A stretch of DNA of 64,000 nucleotides, from positions 434,001 through 498,000 of the forward strand of contig JBAIAA010000788.1 in assembly GCA_037893245.1 (NCBI GenBank). Direction: 5' to 3'. Positions 36,202-47,779 of the stretch are shown here, piece after piece. How positions within the stretch are numbered: the stretch's first letter is position 1; each line of letters begins with the position of its first letter. The position numbers and the translations under genes are program-made. Below the pieces are notes generated by a model. That model had not been told where the DNA came from, made no database searches, and saw nothing but the letters and a program-made list of their open reading frames with translations. This DNA is from Crossaster papposus (Eukaryota > Echinodermata > Asteroidea > Velatida > Solasteridae).

Positions 36202-39200
36202 CAGCCTGCTCAGAAGAATCAGCAGAGGTAGAAGACAGAGATAGAGTATATCCACGTGTCTGATCTACACCTCACTCAGCTTGCTCAGAAGGAACAGCAG
36301 AGGTAGAAGACAGAGATAGAGTATATCCACGTGTCTGATCTACACCTCACTCAGCCTGCTCAGAAGGAACAGCAGAGGTAGAAGACAGAGATAGAGTATA
36401 TCCACGTTTCTGATCTACACCTCACTCAGCCTGCTCAGAAGGAACAGCAGAGGTAGAAGACAGAGATAGAGTATATCCACGTGTCTGATCTACACCTCAC
36501 TCAGCCTGCTCAGAAGGAACAGCAGAGGTAGAAGGCAGAGATAGAGTACATCCACGGGTCTCACTCAGCCTGCTCAGAAGGAACAGCAGAGGTAGAAGAC
36601 AGAGATAGAGTATATCCACGTGTCTGATCTACACTTCACTCAGCCTGCTCAGAAGAATCAGCATAGGTAGAAGACAGAGATAGAGTATATCCAAGTGTCT
36701 GATCTACACCTCACTCAGCCTGCTCAGAAGGAACAGCAGAGGTAGAAGACAGAGATAGAGTATATCCACGTGTCTCACTCAGCCTGCTCAGAAGGAACAG
36801 CAGAGGTAGAAGACAGAGATAGAGTATATCCACGTGTCTGATCTACACTTCACTCAGCCTGCTCAGAAGAATCAGCATAGGTAGAAGACAGAGATAGAGT
36901 ATATCCACGTGTCTGATCTACACCTCACTCAGCCTGCTCAGAAGGAACAGCAGAGGTAGAAGACAGAGATAGAGTATATCAACGTGTCTGATCTACACCT
37001 CACTCGGCCTGCTCAGAAGGAACAGCAGAGGTAGAAGACAGAGATATAGTATATCGACGTGTCTCACTCAGCCTGCTCAGAAGGAACAGCAGAGGTAGAA
37101 GACATAGATAGAGTATATCCACCTGTCTGATCTACACCTCACCCAGCCTGCTCAGAAGAATCAGCAGAGGTAGAAGACAAAGATAGAGTATATCCACGTG
37201 TCTGATCTACACCTCACTCAGCCTGCTCAGAAGGAACAGCAGAGGTAGAAGACAGAGATAGAGTATATCCACGTGTCTGATCTACACCTCACTCAGCCTG
37301 CTCAGAAAGAACAGCAGAGGTAGAAGACAGATATAGAGTATATCCACGTGTCTCACTCAGCCTGCTCAGAAGGAACAGCAGAGTTATAAGACAGCGATAG
37401 AGTATATCCACGTGTCTCACTCAGCCTGCTCAGAAGGAAAAGCAGAGGTAGAAGACAGAGATAGAGTATATCCACATGGCTCACTCAGCCTGCTCAGAAG
37501 GAACAGAAGAGGTAGAAGACAGAGATATAGTATATCCACGTGTCTGATCTACACCTCACTTAGCCTGCTCAGAAAAATCAGCAGAGGTAGAAGACAGAGA
37601 TAGAGTATATCCACGTGTCTGATATACACATCACTCAGCCTGCTCAGAAGGAACAGCAGAGGTAGAAGACAGAGATAGAGTATATCCACGTGTCTGATCT
37701 ACACCTCACTCAGCCTGCTCAGAAGGAACAGCAGAGGTAGAAGACAGAGATAGAGTATATCCACGTGTCTGATCTACACCTCACTCAGCCTGCTCAGAAG
37801 GAACAGCAGAGGTAGAAGACAGAGATAGAGTATATCCACGTGTCTGATCTACACCACACTCAGCCTGCTCAGAAGGAACAGCAGAGGTAGAAGGCAGAGA
37901 TAGAGTACATCCACGTGTCTCACTCAGCCTGCTCAGAAGGAACAGCAGAGGTAGAAGACAGAGATAGAGTATATCCACGTGTCTGATCTACACTTCACTC
38001 AGCCTGCTCAGAAGAATCAGCATAGGTAGAAGACAGAGATAGAGTATATCCACGTGTCTGATCTACCCCTCACTCAGCCTGCTCAGAAGGAACAGCAGAG
38101 GTAGAAGACAGAGATAGAGTATATCCACGTGTCTGATCTACACCTCACTCAGCCTGCTCAGAAGGAACAGTAGAGGTAGAAGACAGAGATAGAGTATATC
38201 CACGTGTCTCACTCAGCCTGCTCAGAAGGAACAGCAGAGGTAGAAGACAGAGATAGAGTATATCCACGTGTCTGATCTACACCTCACTCAGCCTGCTCAG
38301 AAGGAACAGCAGAGGTAGAAGACAGAGGTAGAGTATAGCCACGTGTCTCACACAGCCTGCTCAGAAGGAAGAGCAGATGTAGAAGACAGAGATAGAGTAT
38401 ATCCACGTGTCTCACTCAGCCTGCTCAGAAGGAACAGCAGAGGTAGAAGACAGAGATAGAGTATATCCACGTGTCTGATCTACACTTCACCCAGCCTGCT
38501 CAGAAGAATCAGCAGAGGTAGAAGACAGAGATAGAGTATATCCACGTGTCTGATCTACACCTCACTCAGCTTGCTCAGAAGGAACAGCAGAGGTAGAAGA
38601 CAGAGATAGAGTATATCCACGTGTCTGATCTACACCTCACTCAGCCTGCTCAGAAGGAACAGCAGAGGTAGAAGACAGAGATAGAGTATATCCACGTGTC
38701 TGATCTACACCTCACTCAGCCTGCTCAGAAGGAACAGCAGAGGTAGAAGACAGAGATAGAGTATATCCACGTGTCTGATCTACACCTCACTCAGCCTGCT
38801 CAGAAGGAACAGCAGAGGTAGAAGGCAGAGATAGAGTACATCCACGGGTCTCACTCAGCCTGCTCAGAAGGAACAGCAGAGGTAGAAGACAGAGATAGAG
38901 TATATCCACGTGTCTGATCTACACTTCACTCAGCCTGCTCAGAAGAATCAGCATAGGTAGAAGACAGAGATAGAGTATATCCAAGTGTCTGATCTACACC
39001 TCACTCAGCCTGCTCAGAAGGAACAGCAGAGGTAGAAGACAGAGATAGAGTATATCCACGTGTCTGATCTACACCTCACTCAGCCTGCTCAGAAGGAACA
39101 GTAGAGGTAGAAGACAGAGATAGAGTATATCCACGTGTCTCACTCAGCCTGCTCAGAAGGAACAGCAGAGGTAGAAGACAGAGATAGAGTATATCCACGT

Positions 39201-40257
39201 GTCTGATCTACACCTCACTCAGCCTGCTCAGAAGGAACAGCAGAGGTAGAAGACAGAGGTAGAGTATATCCACGTGTCTCACTCAGCCTGCTCAGAAGGA
39301 ACAGCAGAGGTAGAAGACAGAGATAGAGTATATCCACGTGTCTGATCTACACTTCACCCAGCCTGCTCAGAAGAATCAGCAGAGGTAGAAGACACAGATA
39401 GAGTATATCCACGTGTCTGATCTACACCTCACTCAGCTTGCTCAGAAGGAACAGCAGAGGTAGAAGACAGAGATAGAGTATATCCACGTGTCTGATCTAC
39501 ACCTCACTCAGCCTGCTCAGAAGGAACAGCAGAGGTAGAAGACAGAGATAGAGTATATCCACGTGTATCACTCAGCCTGCTCAGAAGGAACAGCAGAGGT
39601 ATAAGACAGAGATAGAGTATATCCACGTGTCTCACTCAGCCTGCTCAGAAGGAAAAGCAGAGGTAGAAGACAGAGATAGAGTATATCCACGTGGCTCACT
39701 CAGCCTGCTCAGAAGGAACAGAAGAGGTAGAAGACAGAGATATAGTATATCCACGTGTCTGATCTACACCTCACTTAGCCTGCTCAGAAAAATCAGCAGA
39801 GGTAGAAGACAGAGATAGAGTATATCCACGTGTCTGATCTACACATCACTCAGCCTGCTCAGAAAAAAAAAGGAGAGGTATAAGACAGAGATAGAGTATA
39901 TCCACGTGTCTCACTCAGCCTGCTCAGAAGGAAAAGCAGAGGTAGAAGACAGAGATAGAGTATATCCACGTGGCTCACTCAGCCTGCTCAGAAGGAACAG
40001 AAGAGGTAGAAGACAGAGATATAGTATATCCACGTGTCTGATCTACACCTCACTTAGCCTGCTCAGAAGAATCAGCAGAGGTAGAAGACAGAGATAGAGT
40101 ATATCCACGTGTGTGATATACACCTCACTCAGCCTGCTCAGAAGGAACGGCAGAGGTAGAAGACAGAGATAGAGTATATCCACGTGTCTCACTCAGCCTG
40201 CTCAGAAGGAACAGCAGAGGTAGAAGACAGAGATATAGTATATCCACGTGTCTCTCT
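36202..40257 (+). repeat. Block P', 4,056 bp, second copy of P
   Basis: It follows P at an offset of 6,849 bp throughout. Its first unit, 36196-36259, is the same hybrid as at the start of Q, whereas P starts in an intact L unit. P itself has a private CTCAGAATGCTC near 32,848 that P' lacks. The block ends at CTCTCTCAG (unit from 40252), where the sequence continues into GGAACAGC instead of the hybrid right half. Confidence 0.83.
39863..39871 (+). repeat. A9 tract, second copy
   Basis: Same as 33014-33022, exactly 6,849 bp downstream, inherited with block P'. The extra A shifts the frame, so open frames on each side of it are separate, whereas across A8 units they join. Confidence 0.9.
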
Positions 40258-42305
40258 CAGCCTGCTCAGAAGGAACAGCAGAGGTAGAAGACAGAGATAG
40301 AGTATATCCACGTGTCTGATCTACACCTCACTCAGCCTGCTCAGAAGGAACAGCAGAGGTAGAAGACAGAGATAGAGTATATCCACGTGTCTGATCTACA
40401 CTTCACTCAGCCTGCTCAGAAGAATCAGCATAGGTAGAAGACAGAGATAGAGTATATCCACGTGTCTGATCTACACCTCACTCAGCCTGCTCAGAAGGAA
40501 CAGCAGAGGTAGAAGACAGAGATAGAGTATATCAACGTGTCTGATCTACACCTCACTCAGCCTGCTCAGAAGGAACAGCAGAGGTAGAAGACAGAGATAT
40601 AGTATATCGACGTGTCTCACTCAGCCTGCTCAGAAGGAACAGCAGAGGTAGAAGACATAGATAGAGTATATCCACCTGTCTGATCTACACCTCACCCAGC
40701 CTGCTCAGAAGAATCAGCAGAGGTAGAAGACAAAGATAGAGTATATCCACGTGTCTGATCTACACCTCACTCAGCCTGCTCAGAAGGAACAGCAGAGGTA
40801 GAAGACAGAGATAGAGTATATCCACGTGTCTGATCTACACCTCACTCAGCCTGCTCAGAAAGAACAGCAGAGGTAGAAGACAGAGATAGAGTATATCCAC
40901 GTGTCTCACTCATCCTGCTCAGAAGGAACAGCAGAGGTATAAGACAGAGATAGAGTATATCCACGTGTCTCACTCAGCCTGCTCAGAAGGAAAAGCAGAG
41001 GTAGAAGACAGAGATAGAGTATATCCACGTGGCTCACTCAGCCTGCTCAGAAGGAACAGAAGAGGTAGAAGACAGAGATATAGTATATCCACGTGTCTGA
41101 TCTACACCTCACTTAGCCTGCTCAGAAGAATCAGCAGAGGTAGAAGACAGAGATAGAGTATATCCACGTGTCTGATCTACACATCACTCAGCCTGCTCAG
41201 AAAAAAAAGGAGAGGTATAAGACAGAGATAGAGTATATCCACGTGTCTCACTCAGCCTGCTCAGAAGGAAAAGCAGAGGTAGAAGACAGAGATAGAGTAT
41301 ATCCACGTGGCTCACTCAGCCTGCTCAGAAGGAACAGAAGAGGTAGAAGACAGAGATATAGTATATCCACGTGTCTGATCTACACCTCACTTAGCCTGCT
41401 CAGAAGAATCAGCAGAGGTAGAAGACAGAGATAGAGTATATCCACGTGTGTGATCTACACCTCACTCAGCCTGCTCAGAAGGAACGGCAGAGGTAGAAGA
41501 CAGAGATAGAGTATATCCACGTGTCTCACTCAGCCTGCTCAGAAGGAACAGCAGAGGTAGAAGACAGAGATATAGTATATCCACGTGTCTCTTTCAGCCT
41601 GCTCAGAAGGAACAGCAGAGGTAGAAGACAGAGATAGAGTATATCCACGTGTCTGATCTACACCTCACTCAGCCTGCTCAGAAGAAACAGCAGAGGTAGA
41701 AGACAGAGATAGAGTATATCCACGTGTCTGATCTACACTTCACTCAGCCTGCTCAGAAGAATCAGCATAGGTAGAAGACAGAGGTAGAGTATATCCACGT
41801 GTCTGATCTACACCTCACTCAGCCTGCTCAGAAGGAACAGCAGAGGTAGAAGACAGAGATAGAGTATATCAACGTGTCTGATCTACACCTCACTCAGCCT
41901 GCTCAGAAGGAACAGCAGAGGTAGAAGACAGAGATATAGTATATCGACGTGTCTCACTCAGCCTGCTCAGAAGGAACAGCAGAGGTAGAAGACATAGATA
42001 GAGTATATCCACCTGTCTGATCTACACCTCACCCAGCCTGCTCAGAAGAATCAGAAGAGGTAGAAGACAAAGATAGAGTATATCCACGTGTCTGATCTAC
42101 ACCTCACTCAGCCTGCTCAGAAGGAACAGCAGAGGTAGAAGACAGAGATAGAGTATATCCACGTGTCTGATCTACACCTCACTCAGCCTGCTCAGAAAGA
42201 ACAGCAGAGGTAGAAGACAGAGATAGAGTATATCCACGTGTCTCACTCAGCCTGCTCAGAAGGAACAGCAGAGTTATAAGACAGCGATAGAGTATATCCA
42301 CGTGT
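40258..42305 (+). repeat. Start of domain B: mixed HOR-A-like, CACCTG and A8 units
   Basis: The block holds a CACCTG module at 40673 whose first unit has CTCAGCC instead of CTCGGCC, a rare CTCATCCTG S unit (40911), a landmark unit at 40969, an A8 unit at 41201, an HOR-A-like set (GTGTGATC, AACGGC, GATATAG) with a diagnostic CTCTTTCAG near 41591, and another CACCTG module at 42010. From landmark 40969 to 42306 is 1,337 bp, 19 units with 8 S and 11 L, so it has the HOR-B unit count with one L replaced by S. The part from about 40.8 to 42.6 kb matches 50.3 to 52.1 kb at an offset of 9,489 bp. Confidence 0.78.
41201..41208 (+). repeat. A8 tract in a length-neutral unit
   Basis: A8 followed by GGAGAGGTATAAG replaces the usual AAGGAACAGCAGAGGTAGAAG without changing unit length. 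The change needs four clustered substitutions plus TAGAAG to TATAAG. The unit is repeated 9,489 bp downstream at 50690-50697. Confidence 0.9.
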
Positions 42306-42583
42306 CTCACTCAGCCTGCTCAGAAGGAAAAGCAGAGGTAGAAGACAGAGATAGAGTATATCCACATGGCTCACTCAGCCTGCTCAGAAGGAACAGAAGA
42401 GGTAGAAGACAGAGATATAGTATATCCACGTGTCTGATCTACACCTCACTTAGCCTGCTCAGAAGAATCAGCAGAGGTAGAAGACAGAGATAGAGTATAT
42501 CCACGTGTCTGATCTACACATCACTCAGCCTGCTCAGAAAGAACAGCAGAGGTAGAAGACAGAGATAGAGTATATCCACGTGT

Positions 42584-42658
42584 CTGATCTACACCTCACT
42601 CAGCCTGCTCAGAAGGAACAGCAGAGGTAGAAGACAGAGATAGAGTATATCCACGTGT
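42584..42658 (+). repeat. Long unit (L), 75 bp, consensus example
   Basis: This copy matches the majority L sequence. Unit phase is set to begin right after the ACGTGT that ends the previous unit. Order of parts: the 11-bp block CTGATCTACAC found only in L (1-11), a pyrimidine-rich stretch ending in CAG (12-20), CTGCT and AGCAG inverted arms (22-26 and 37-41), a purine-rich stretch (about 28-62) holding the GATA-type motif AGATAG (55-60), and CACGTG (69-74). Composition is 25 A, 18 C, 18 G, 14 T. The only CpG lies in CACGTG. Being 25 codons long, tandem L units keep reading frame, yet stops occur in all three + frames and all three - frames, so a run of L units cannot encode a repeat protein. 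Confidence 0.95.
42652..42657. promoter_or_regulatory. CACGTG E-box, one per unit (example)
   Basis: CACGTG is the palindromic E-box core recognised by bHLH and bHLH-ZIP proteins of the Myc/Max, USF and CLOCK-BMAL1 classes. It closes nearly every unit, so several hundred copies lie in the window, against about 16 expected by chance in 64 kb. Recurrent variants that keep CANNTG are CACATG, CACCTG, CAAGTG and CAGGTG. Variants that break it are AACGTG, GACGTG, CACGTT and CACGGG. The motif is present by sequence. Binding or regulatory use is not shown and may be no more than a by-product of repeat amplification. Confidence 0.25.
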
Positions 42659-43653
42659 CTGATCTACACCTCACTCAGCCTGCTCATAAGGAACAGCAGA
42701 GGTAGAAGACAGAGATAGAGTATATCCACGTGTCTGATCTACACCTCACTCAGCCTGCTCAGAAGGAACAGCAGAGGTAGAAGGCAGAGATAGATTACAT
42801 CCACGTGTCTCACTCAGCCTGCTCAGAAGGAACAGCAGAGGTAGAAGACAGAGATAGAGTATATCCACGTGTCTGATCTACACTTCACTCAGCCTGCTCA
42901 GAAGAATCAGCATAGGTAGAAGACAGAGATAGAGTATATCCACGTGTCTGATCTACACCTCACTCAGCCTGCTCAGAAGGAACAGCAGAGGTAGAAGACA
43001 GAGATAGAGTATATCCACGTGTCTGATCTACACCTCACTCAGCCTGCTCAGAAGGAACAGTAGAGGTAGAAGACAGAGATAGAGTATATCCACGTGTCTC
43101 ACTCAGCCTGCTCAGAAGGAACAGCAGAGGTAGAAGACAGAGATAGAGTATATCCACGTGTCTGATCTACACCTCACTCAGCCTGCTCAGAAGGAACAGC
43201 AGAGGTAGAAGACAGAAGTAGAGTATAGCCACGTGTCTCACACAGCCTGCTCAGAAGGAAGAGCAGATGTAGAAGACAGAGATAGAGTATATCCACGTGT
43301 CTCACTCAGCCTGCTCAGAAGGAAAAGCAGAGGTCGAAGACAGAGATAGAGTATATCCACGTGTCTGATCTACACTTCACCCAGCCTGCTCAGAAGAATC
43401 AGCAGAGGTAGAAGACAGAGATAGAGTATATCCACGTGTCTGATCTACACCTCACTCAGCCTGCTCAGAAGGAACAGCAGAGGTAGAAGACAGAGATAGA
43501 GTATATCCACGTGTCTGATCTACACCTCACTCAGCCTGCTCAGAAAGAACAGCAGAGGTAGAAGACAGAGATAGAGTATATCCACGTGTCTCACTCAGCC
43601 TGCTCAGAAGGAACAGCAGAGTTATAAGACAGCGATAGAGTATATCCACGTGT

Positions 43654-45001
43654 CTCACTCAGCCTGCTCAGAAGGAAAAGCAGAGGTAGAAGACAGAGAT
43701 AGAGTATATCCACATGGCTCACTCAGCCTGCTCAGAAGGAACAGAAGAGGTAGAAGACAGAGATATAGTATATCCACGTGTCTGATCTACACCTCACTTA
43801 GCCTGCTCAGAAGAATCAGCAGAGGTAGAAGACAGAGATAGAGTATATCCACGTGTCTGATCTACACATCACTCAGCCTGCTCAGAAAGAACAGCAGAGG
43901 TAGAAGACAGAGATAGAGTATATCCACGTGTCTGATCTACACCTCACTCAGCCTGCTCAGAAGGAACAGCAGAGGTAGAAGACAGAGATAGAGTATATCC
44001 ACGTGTCTGATCTACACCTCACTCAGCCTGCTCATAAGGAACAGCAGAGGTAGAAGACAGAGATAGAGTATATCCACGTGTCTGATCTACACCTCACTCA
44101 GCCTGCTCAGAAGGAACAGCAGAGGTAGAAGGCAGAGATAGATTACATCCACGTGTCTCACTCAGCCTGCTCAGAAGGAACAGCAGAGGTAGAAGACAGA
44201 GATAGAGTATATCCACGTGTCTGATCTACACTTCACTCAGCCTGCTCAGAAGAATCAGCATAGGTAGAAGACAGAGATAGAGTATATCCACGTGTCTGAT
44301 CTACACCTCACTCAGCCTGCTCAGAAGGAACAGCAGAGGTAGAAGACAGAGATAGAGTATATCCACGTGTCTGATCTACACCTCACTCAGCCTGCTCAGA
44401 AGGAACAGTAGAGGTAGAAGACAGAGATAGAGTATATCCACGTGTCTCACTCAGCCTGCTCAGAAGGAACAGCAGAGGTAGAAGACAGAGATAGAGTATA
44501 TCCACGTGTCTGATCTACACCTCACTCAGCCTGCTCAGAAGGAACAGCAGAGGTAGAAGACAGAAGTAGAGTATAGCCACGTGTCTCACACAGCCTGCTC
44601 AGAAGGAAGAGCAGATGTAGAAGACAGAGATAGAGTATATCCACGTGTCTCACTCAGCCTGCTCAGAAGGAAAAGCAGAGGTCGAAGACAGAGATAGAGT
44701 ATATCCACGTGTCTGATCTACACTTCACCCAGCCTGCTCAGAAGAATCAGCAGAGGTAGAAGACAGAGATAGAGTATATCCACGTGTCTGATCTACACCT
44801 CACTCAGCTTGCTCAGAAGGAACAGCAGAGGTAGAAGACAGAGATAGAGTATATCCACGTGTCTGATCTACACCTCACTCAGCCTGCTCAGAAGGAACAG
44901 CAGAGGTAGAAGACAGAGATAGAGTATATCCACGTGTCTCACTCAGCCTGCTCAGAAGGAACAGCAGAGGTATAAGACAGAGATAGAGTATATCCACGTG
45001 T
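43654..45001 (+). repeat. HOR-B copy, 1,348 bp
   Basis: Second full-length copy, in direct tandem with the first. It shares CTCATAAGG, GAAGTAGAG and GGTCGAAG with it, but has CTCAGCTTGC in the penultimate L stretch and GGTATAAGACAGAG in the last S, a form that alternates with TTATAAGACAGCG along domain B. Confidence 0.9.
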
Positions 45002-45489
45002 CTCACTCAGCCTGCTCAGAAGGAAAAGCAGAGGTAGAAGACAGAGATAGAGTATATCCACGTGGCTCACTCAGCCTGCTCAGAAGGAACAGAAGAGGTA
45101 GAAGACAGAGATATAGTATATCCACGTGTCTGATCTACACCTCACTTAGCCTGCTCAGAAGAATCAGCAGAGGTAGAAGACAGAGATAGAGTATATCCAC
45201 GTGTCTGATCTACACATCACTCAGCCTGCTCAGAAGGAACAGCAGAGGTAGAAGACAGAGATAGAGTATATCCACGTGTCTGATCTACACCTCACTCAGC
45301 CTGCTCAGAAAGAACAGCAGAGGTAGAAGACAGAGATAGAGTATATCCACGTGTCTCACTCATCCTGCTCAGAAGGAACAGCAGAGGTATAAGACAGAGA
45401 TAGAGTATATCCACGTGTCTCACTCAGCCTGCTCAGAAGGAAAAGCAGAGGTAGAAGACAGAGATAGAGTATATCCACGTGGCTCACTC
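45002..45489 (+). repeat. Short HOR-B fragment with CTCATCCTG unit
   Basis: The landmark-to-landmark spacing 45002 to 45419 is only 417 bp (3 S, 3 L). It contains the rare CTCATCCTG S unit near 45361, found otherwise only near 40911 and 50400. The same 417-bp spacing recurs at 50041-50457, offset 5,039 bp, so the fragment was copied together with its surroundings. Confidence 0.8.
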
Positions 45490-46634
45490 AGCCTGCTCAG
45501 AAGGAACAGAAGAGGTAGAAGACAGAGATATAGTATATCCACGTGTCTGATCTACACCTCACTTAGCCTGCTCAGAAGAATCAGCAGAGGCAGAAGACAG
45601 AGATAGAGTATATCCACGTGTCTGATCTACACATCACTCAGCCTGCTCAGAAAAAAAAGGAGAGGTATAAGACAGAGATAGAGTATATCCACGTGTCTCA
45701 CTCAGCCTGCTCAGAAAAAAAAGGAGAGGTATAAGACAGAGATAGAGTATATCCACGTGTCTCACTCAGCCTGCTCAGAAGGAACAGCAGAGTTATAAGA
45801 CAGCGATAGAGTATATCCACGTGTCTCACTCAGCCTGCTCAGAAGGAAAAGCAGAGGTAGAAGACAGAGATAGAGTATATCCACATGGCTCACTCAGCCT
45901 GCTCAGAAGGAACAGAAGAGGTAGAAGACAGAGATATAGTATATCCACGTGTCTGATCTACACCTCACTTAGCCTGCTCAGAAGAATCAGCAGAGGTAGA
46001 AGACAGAGATAGAGTATATCCACGTGTCTGATCTACACATCACTCAGCCTGCTCAGAAAGAACAGCAGAGGTAGAAGACAGAGATAGAGTATATCCACGT
46101 GTCTGATCTACACCTCACTCAGCCTGCTCAGAAGGAACAGCAGAGGTAGAAGACAGAGATAGAGTATATCCACGTGTCTGATCTACACCTCACTCAGCCT
46201 GCTTAGAAGGAACAGCAGAGGTAGAAGACAGAGATAGAGTATATCCACGTGTCTGATCTACACCTCACTCAGCCTGCTCAGAAGGAACAGCAGAGGTAGA
46301 AGGCAGAGATAGATTACATCCACGTGTCTCACTCAGCCTGCTCAGAAGGAACAGCAGAGGTAGAAGACAGAGATAGAGTATATCCACGTGTCTGATCTAC
46401 ACTTCACTCAGCCTGCTCAGAAGAATCAGCATAGGTAGAAGACAGAGATAGAGTATATCCACGTGTCTGATCTACACCTCACTCAGCCTGCTCAGAAGGA
46501 ACAGCAGAGGTAGAAGACAGAGATAGAGTATATCCACGTGTCTGATCTACACCTCACTCAGCCTGCTCAGAAGGAACAGCAGAGGTAGAAGACAGAGATA
46601 GAGTATATCCACGTGTCTGATCTACACCTCACTC
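45490..46634 (+). repeat. 1,145-bp tandem block, first copy, with two A8 units
   Basis: Sixteen units (5 S, 11 L). It contains adjacent A8 units at 45651 and 45715 and the rare GAGGCAGAAG near 45588, and all three recur 1,145 bp downstream. The start is placed inside the AGAAGAGG unit, where similarity to the next copy begins; accuracy is a few tens of bases. Confidence 0.82.
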
Positions 46635-47779
46635 AGCCTGCTCAGAAGGAACAGAAGAGGTAGAAGACAGAGATATAGTATATCCACGTGTCTGATCTAC
46701 ACCTCACTTAGCCTGCTCAGAAGAATCAGCAGAGGCAGAAGACAGAGATAGAGTATATCCACGTGTCTGATCTACACATCACTCAGCCTGCTCAGAAAAA
46801 AAAGGAGAGGTATAAGACAGAGATAGAGTATATCCACGTGTCTCACTCAGCCTGCTCAGAAAAAAAAGGAGAGGTATAAGACAGAGATAGAGTATATCCA
46901 CGTGTCTCACTCAGCCTGCTCAGAAGGAACAGCAGAGTTATAAGACAGCGATAGAGTATATCCACGTGTCTCACTCAGCCTGCTCAGAAGGAAAAGCAGA
47001 GGTAGAAGACAGAGATAGAGTATATCCACATGGCTCACTCAGCCTGCTCAGAAGGAACAGAAGAGGTAGAAGACAGAGATATAGTATATCCACGTGTCTG
47101 ATCTACACCTCACTTAGCCTGCTCAGAAGAATCAGCAGAGGTAGAAGACAGAGATAGAGTATATCCACGTGTCTGATCTACACATCACTCAGCCTGCTCA
47201 GAAAGAACAGCAGAGGTAGAAGACAGAGATAGAGTATATCCACGTGTCTGATCTACACCTCACTCAGCCTGCTCAGAAGGAACAGCAGAGGTAGAAGACA
47301 GAGATAGAGTATATCCACGTGTCTGATCTACACCTCACTCAGCCTGCTTAGAAGGAACAGCAGAGGTAGAAGACAGAGATAGAGTATATCCACGTGTCTG
47401 ATCTACACCTCACTCAGCCTGCTCAGAAGGAACAGCAGAGGTAGAAGGCAGAGATAGATTACATCCACGTGTCTCACTCAGCCTGCTCAGAAGGAACAGC
47501 AGAGGTAGAAGACAGAGATAGAGTATATCCACGTGTCTGATCTACACTTCACTCAGCCTGCTCAGAAGAATCAGCATAGGTAGAAGACAGAGATAGAGTA
47601 TATCCACGTGTCTGATCTACACCTCACTCAGCCTGCTCAGAAGGAACAGCAGAGGTAGAAGACAGAGATAGAGTATATCCACGTGTCTGATCTACACCTC
47701 ACTCAGCCTGCTCAGAAGGAACAGCAGAGGTAGAAGACAGAGATAGAGTATATCCACGTGTCTGATCTACACCTCACTC
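46635..47779 (+). repeat. 1,145-bp tandem block, second copy, with two A8 units
   Basis: A8 units are at 46796 and 46860. It opens within a hybrid L unit at 46617-46691: an L left half with CTGATC joined to the AGAAGAGG right half that elsewhere belongs to an S unit. The same hybrid occurs at 47762-47836 at the far end of the block. Confidence 0.82.

Larger units (their letters stand above)
42306..43653 (+). repeat. HOR-B reference copy, 1,348 bp, 19 units
   Basis: All units were resolved: S 42306, S 42370, L 42434, 42509, 42584, 42659 and 42734, S 42809, L 42873, 42948 and 43023, S 43098, L 43162, S 43237, S 43301, L 43365, 43440 and 43515, S 43590. That is 7 S and 12 L, exactly 1,348 bp. 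Diagnostic variants in order: AAAAGC, CACATGG/AGAAGAGG, TTAGCC, ACACATCAC with AGAAAG, CTCATAAGG, AAGGCAG with GATTACATCC, AGCATAGG, CAGTAGAGG, GTAGAGTATAGCC, CTCACACAG with GAAGAGCAGATG, CACCCAGCC, and GAGTTATAAGACAGCG. Confidence 0.92.

Noticed and set aside
42644..42657. TATA-box-like GTATATCC before CACGTG as a promoter
   Set aside because: It is present in every unit and is a weak TATA match without any gene downstream, so it cannot be supported as a promoter.
45651..45722. A8/A9 tracts as retrotransposon tails
   Set aside because: They sit inside normal units, keep unit length (A8), have no element body upstream and no target-site duplication.
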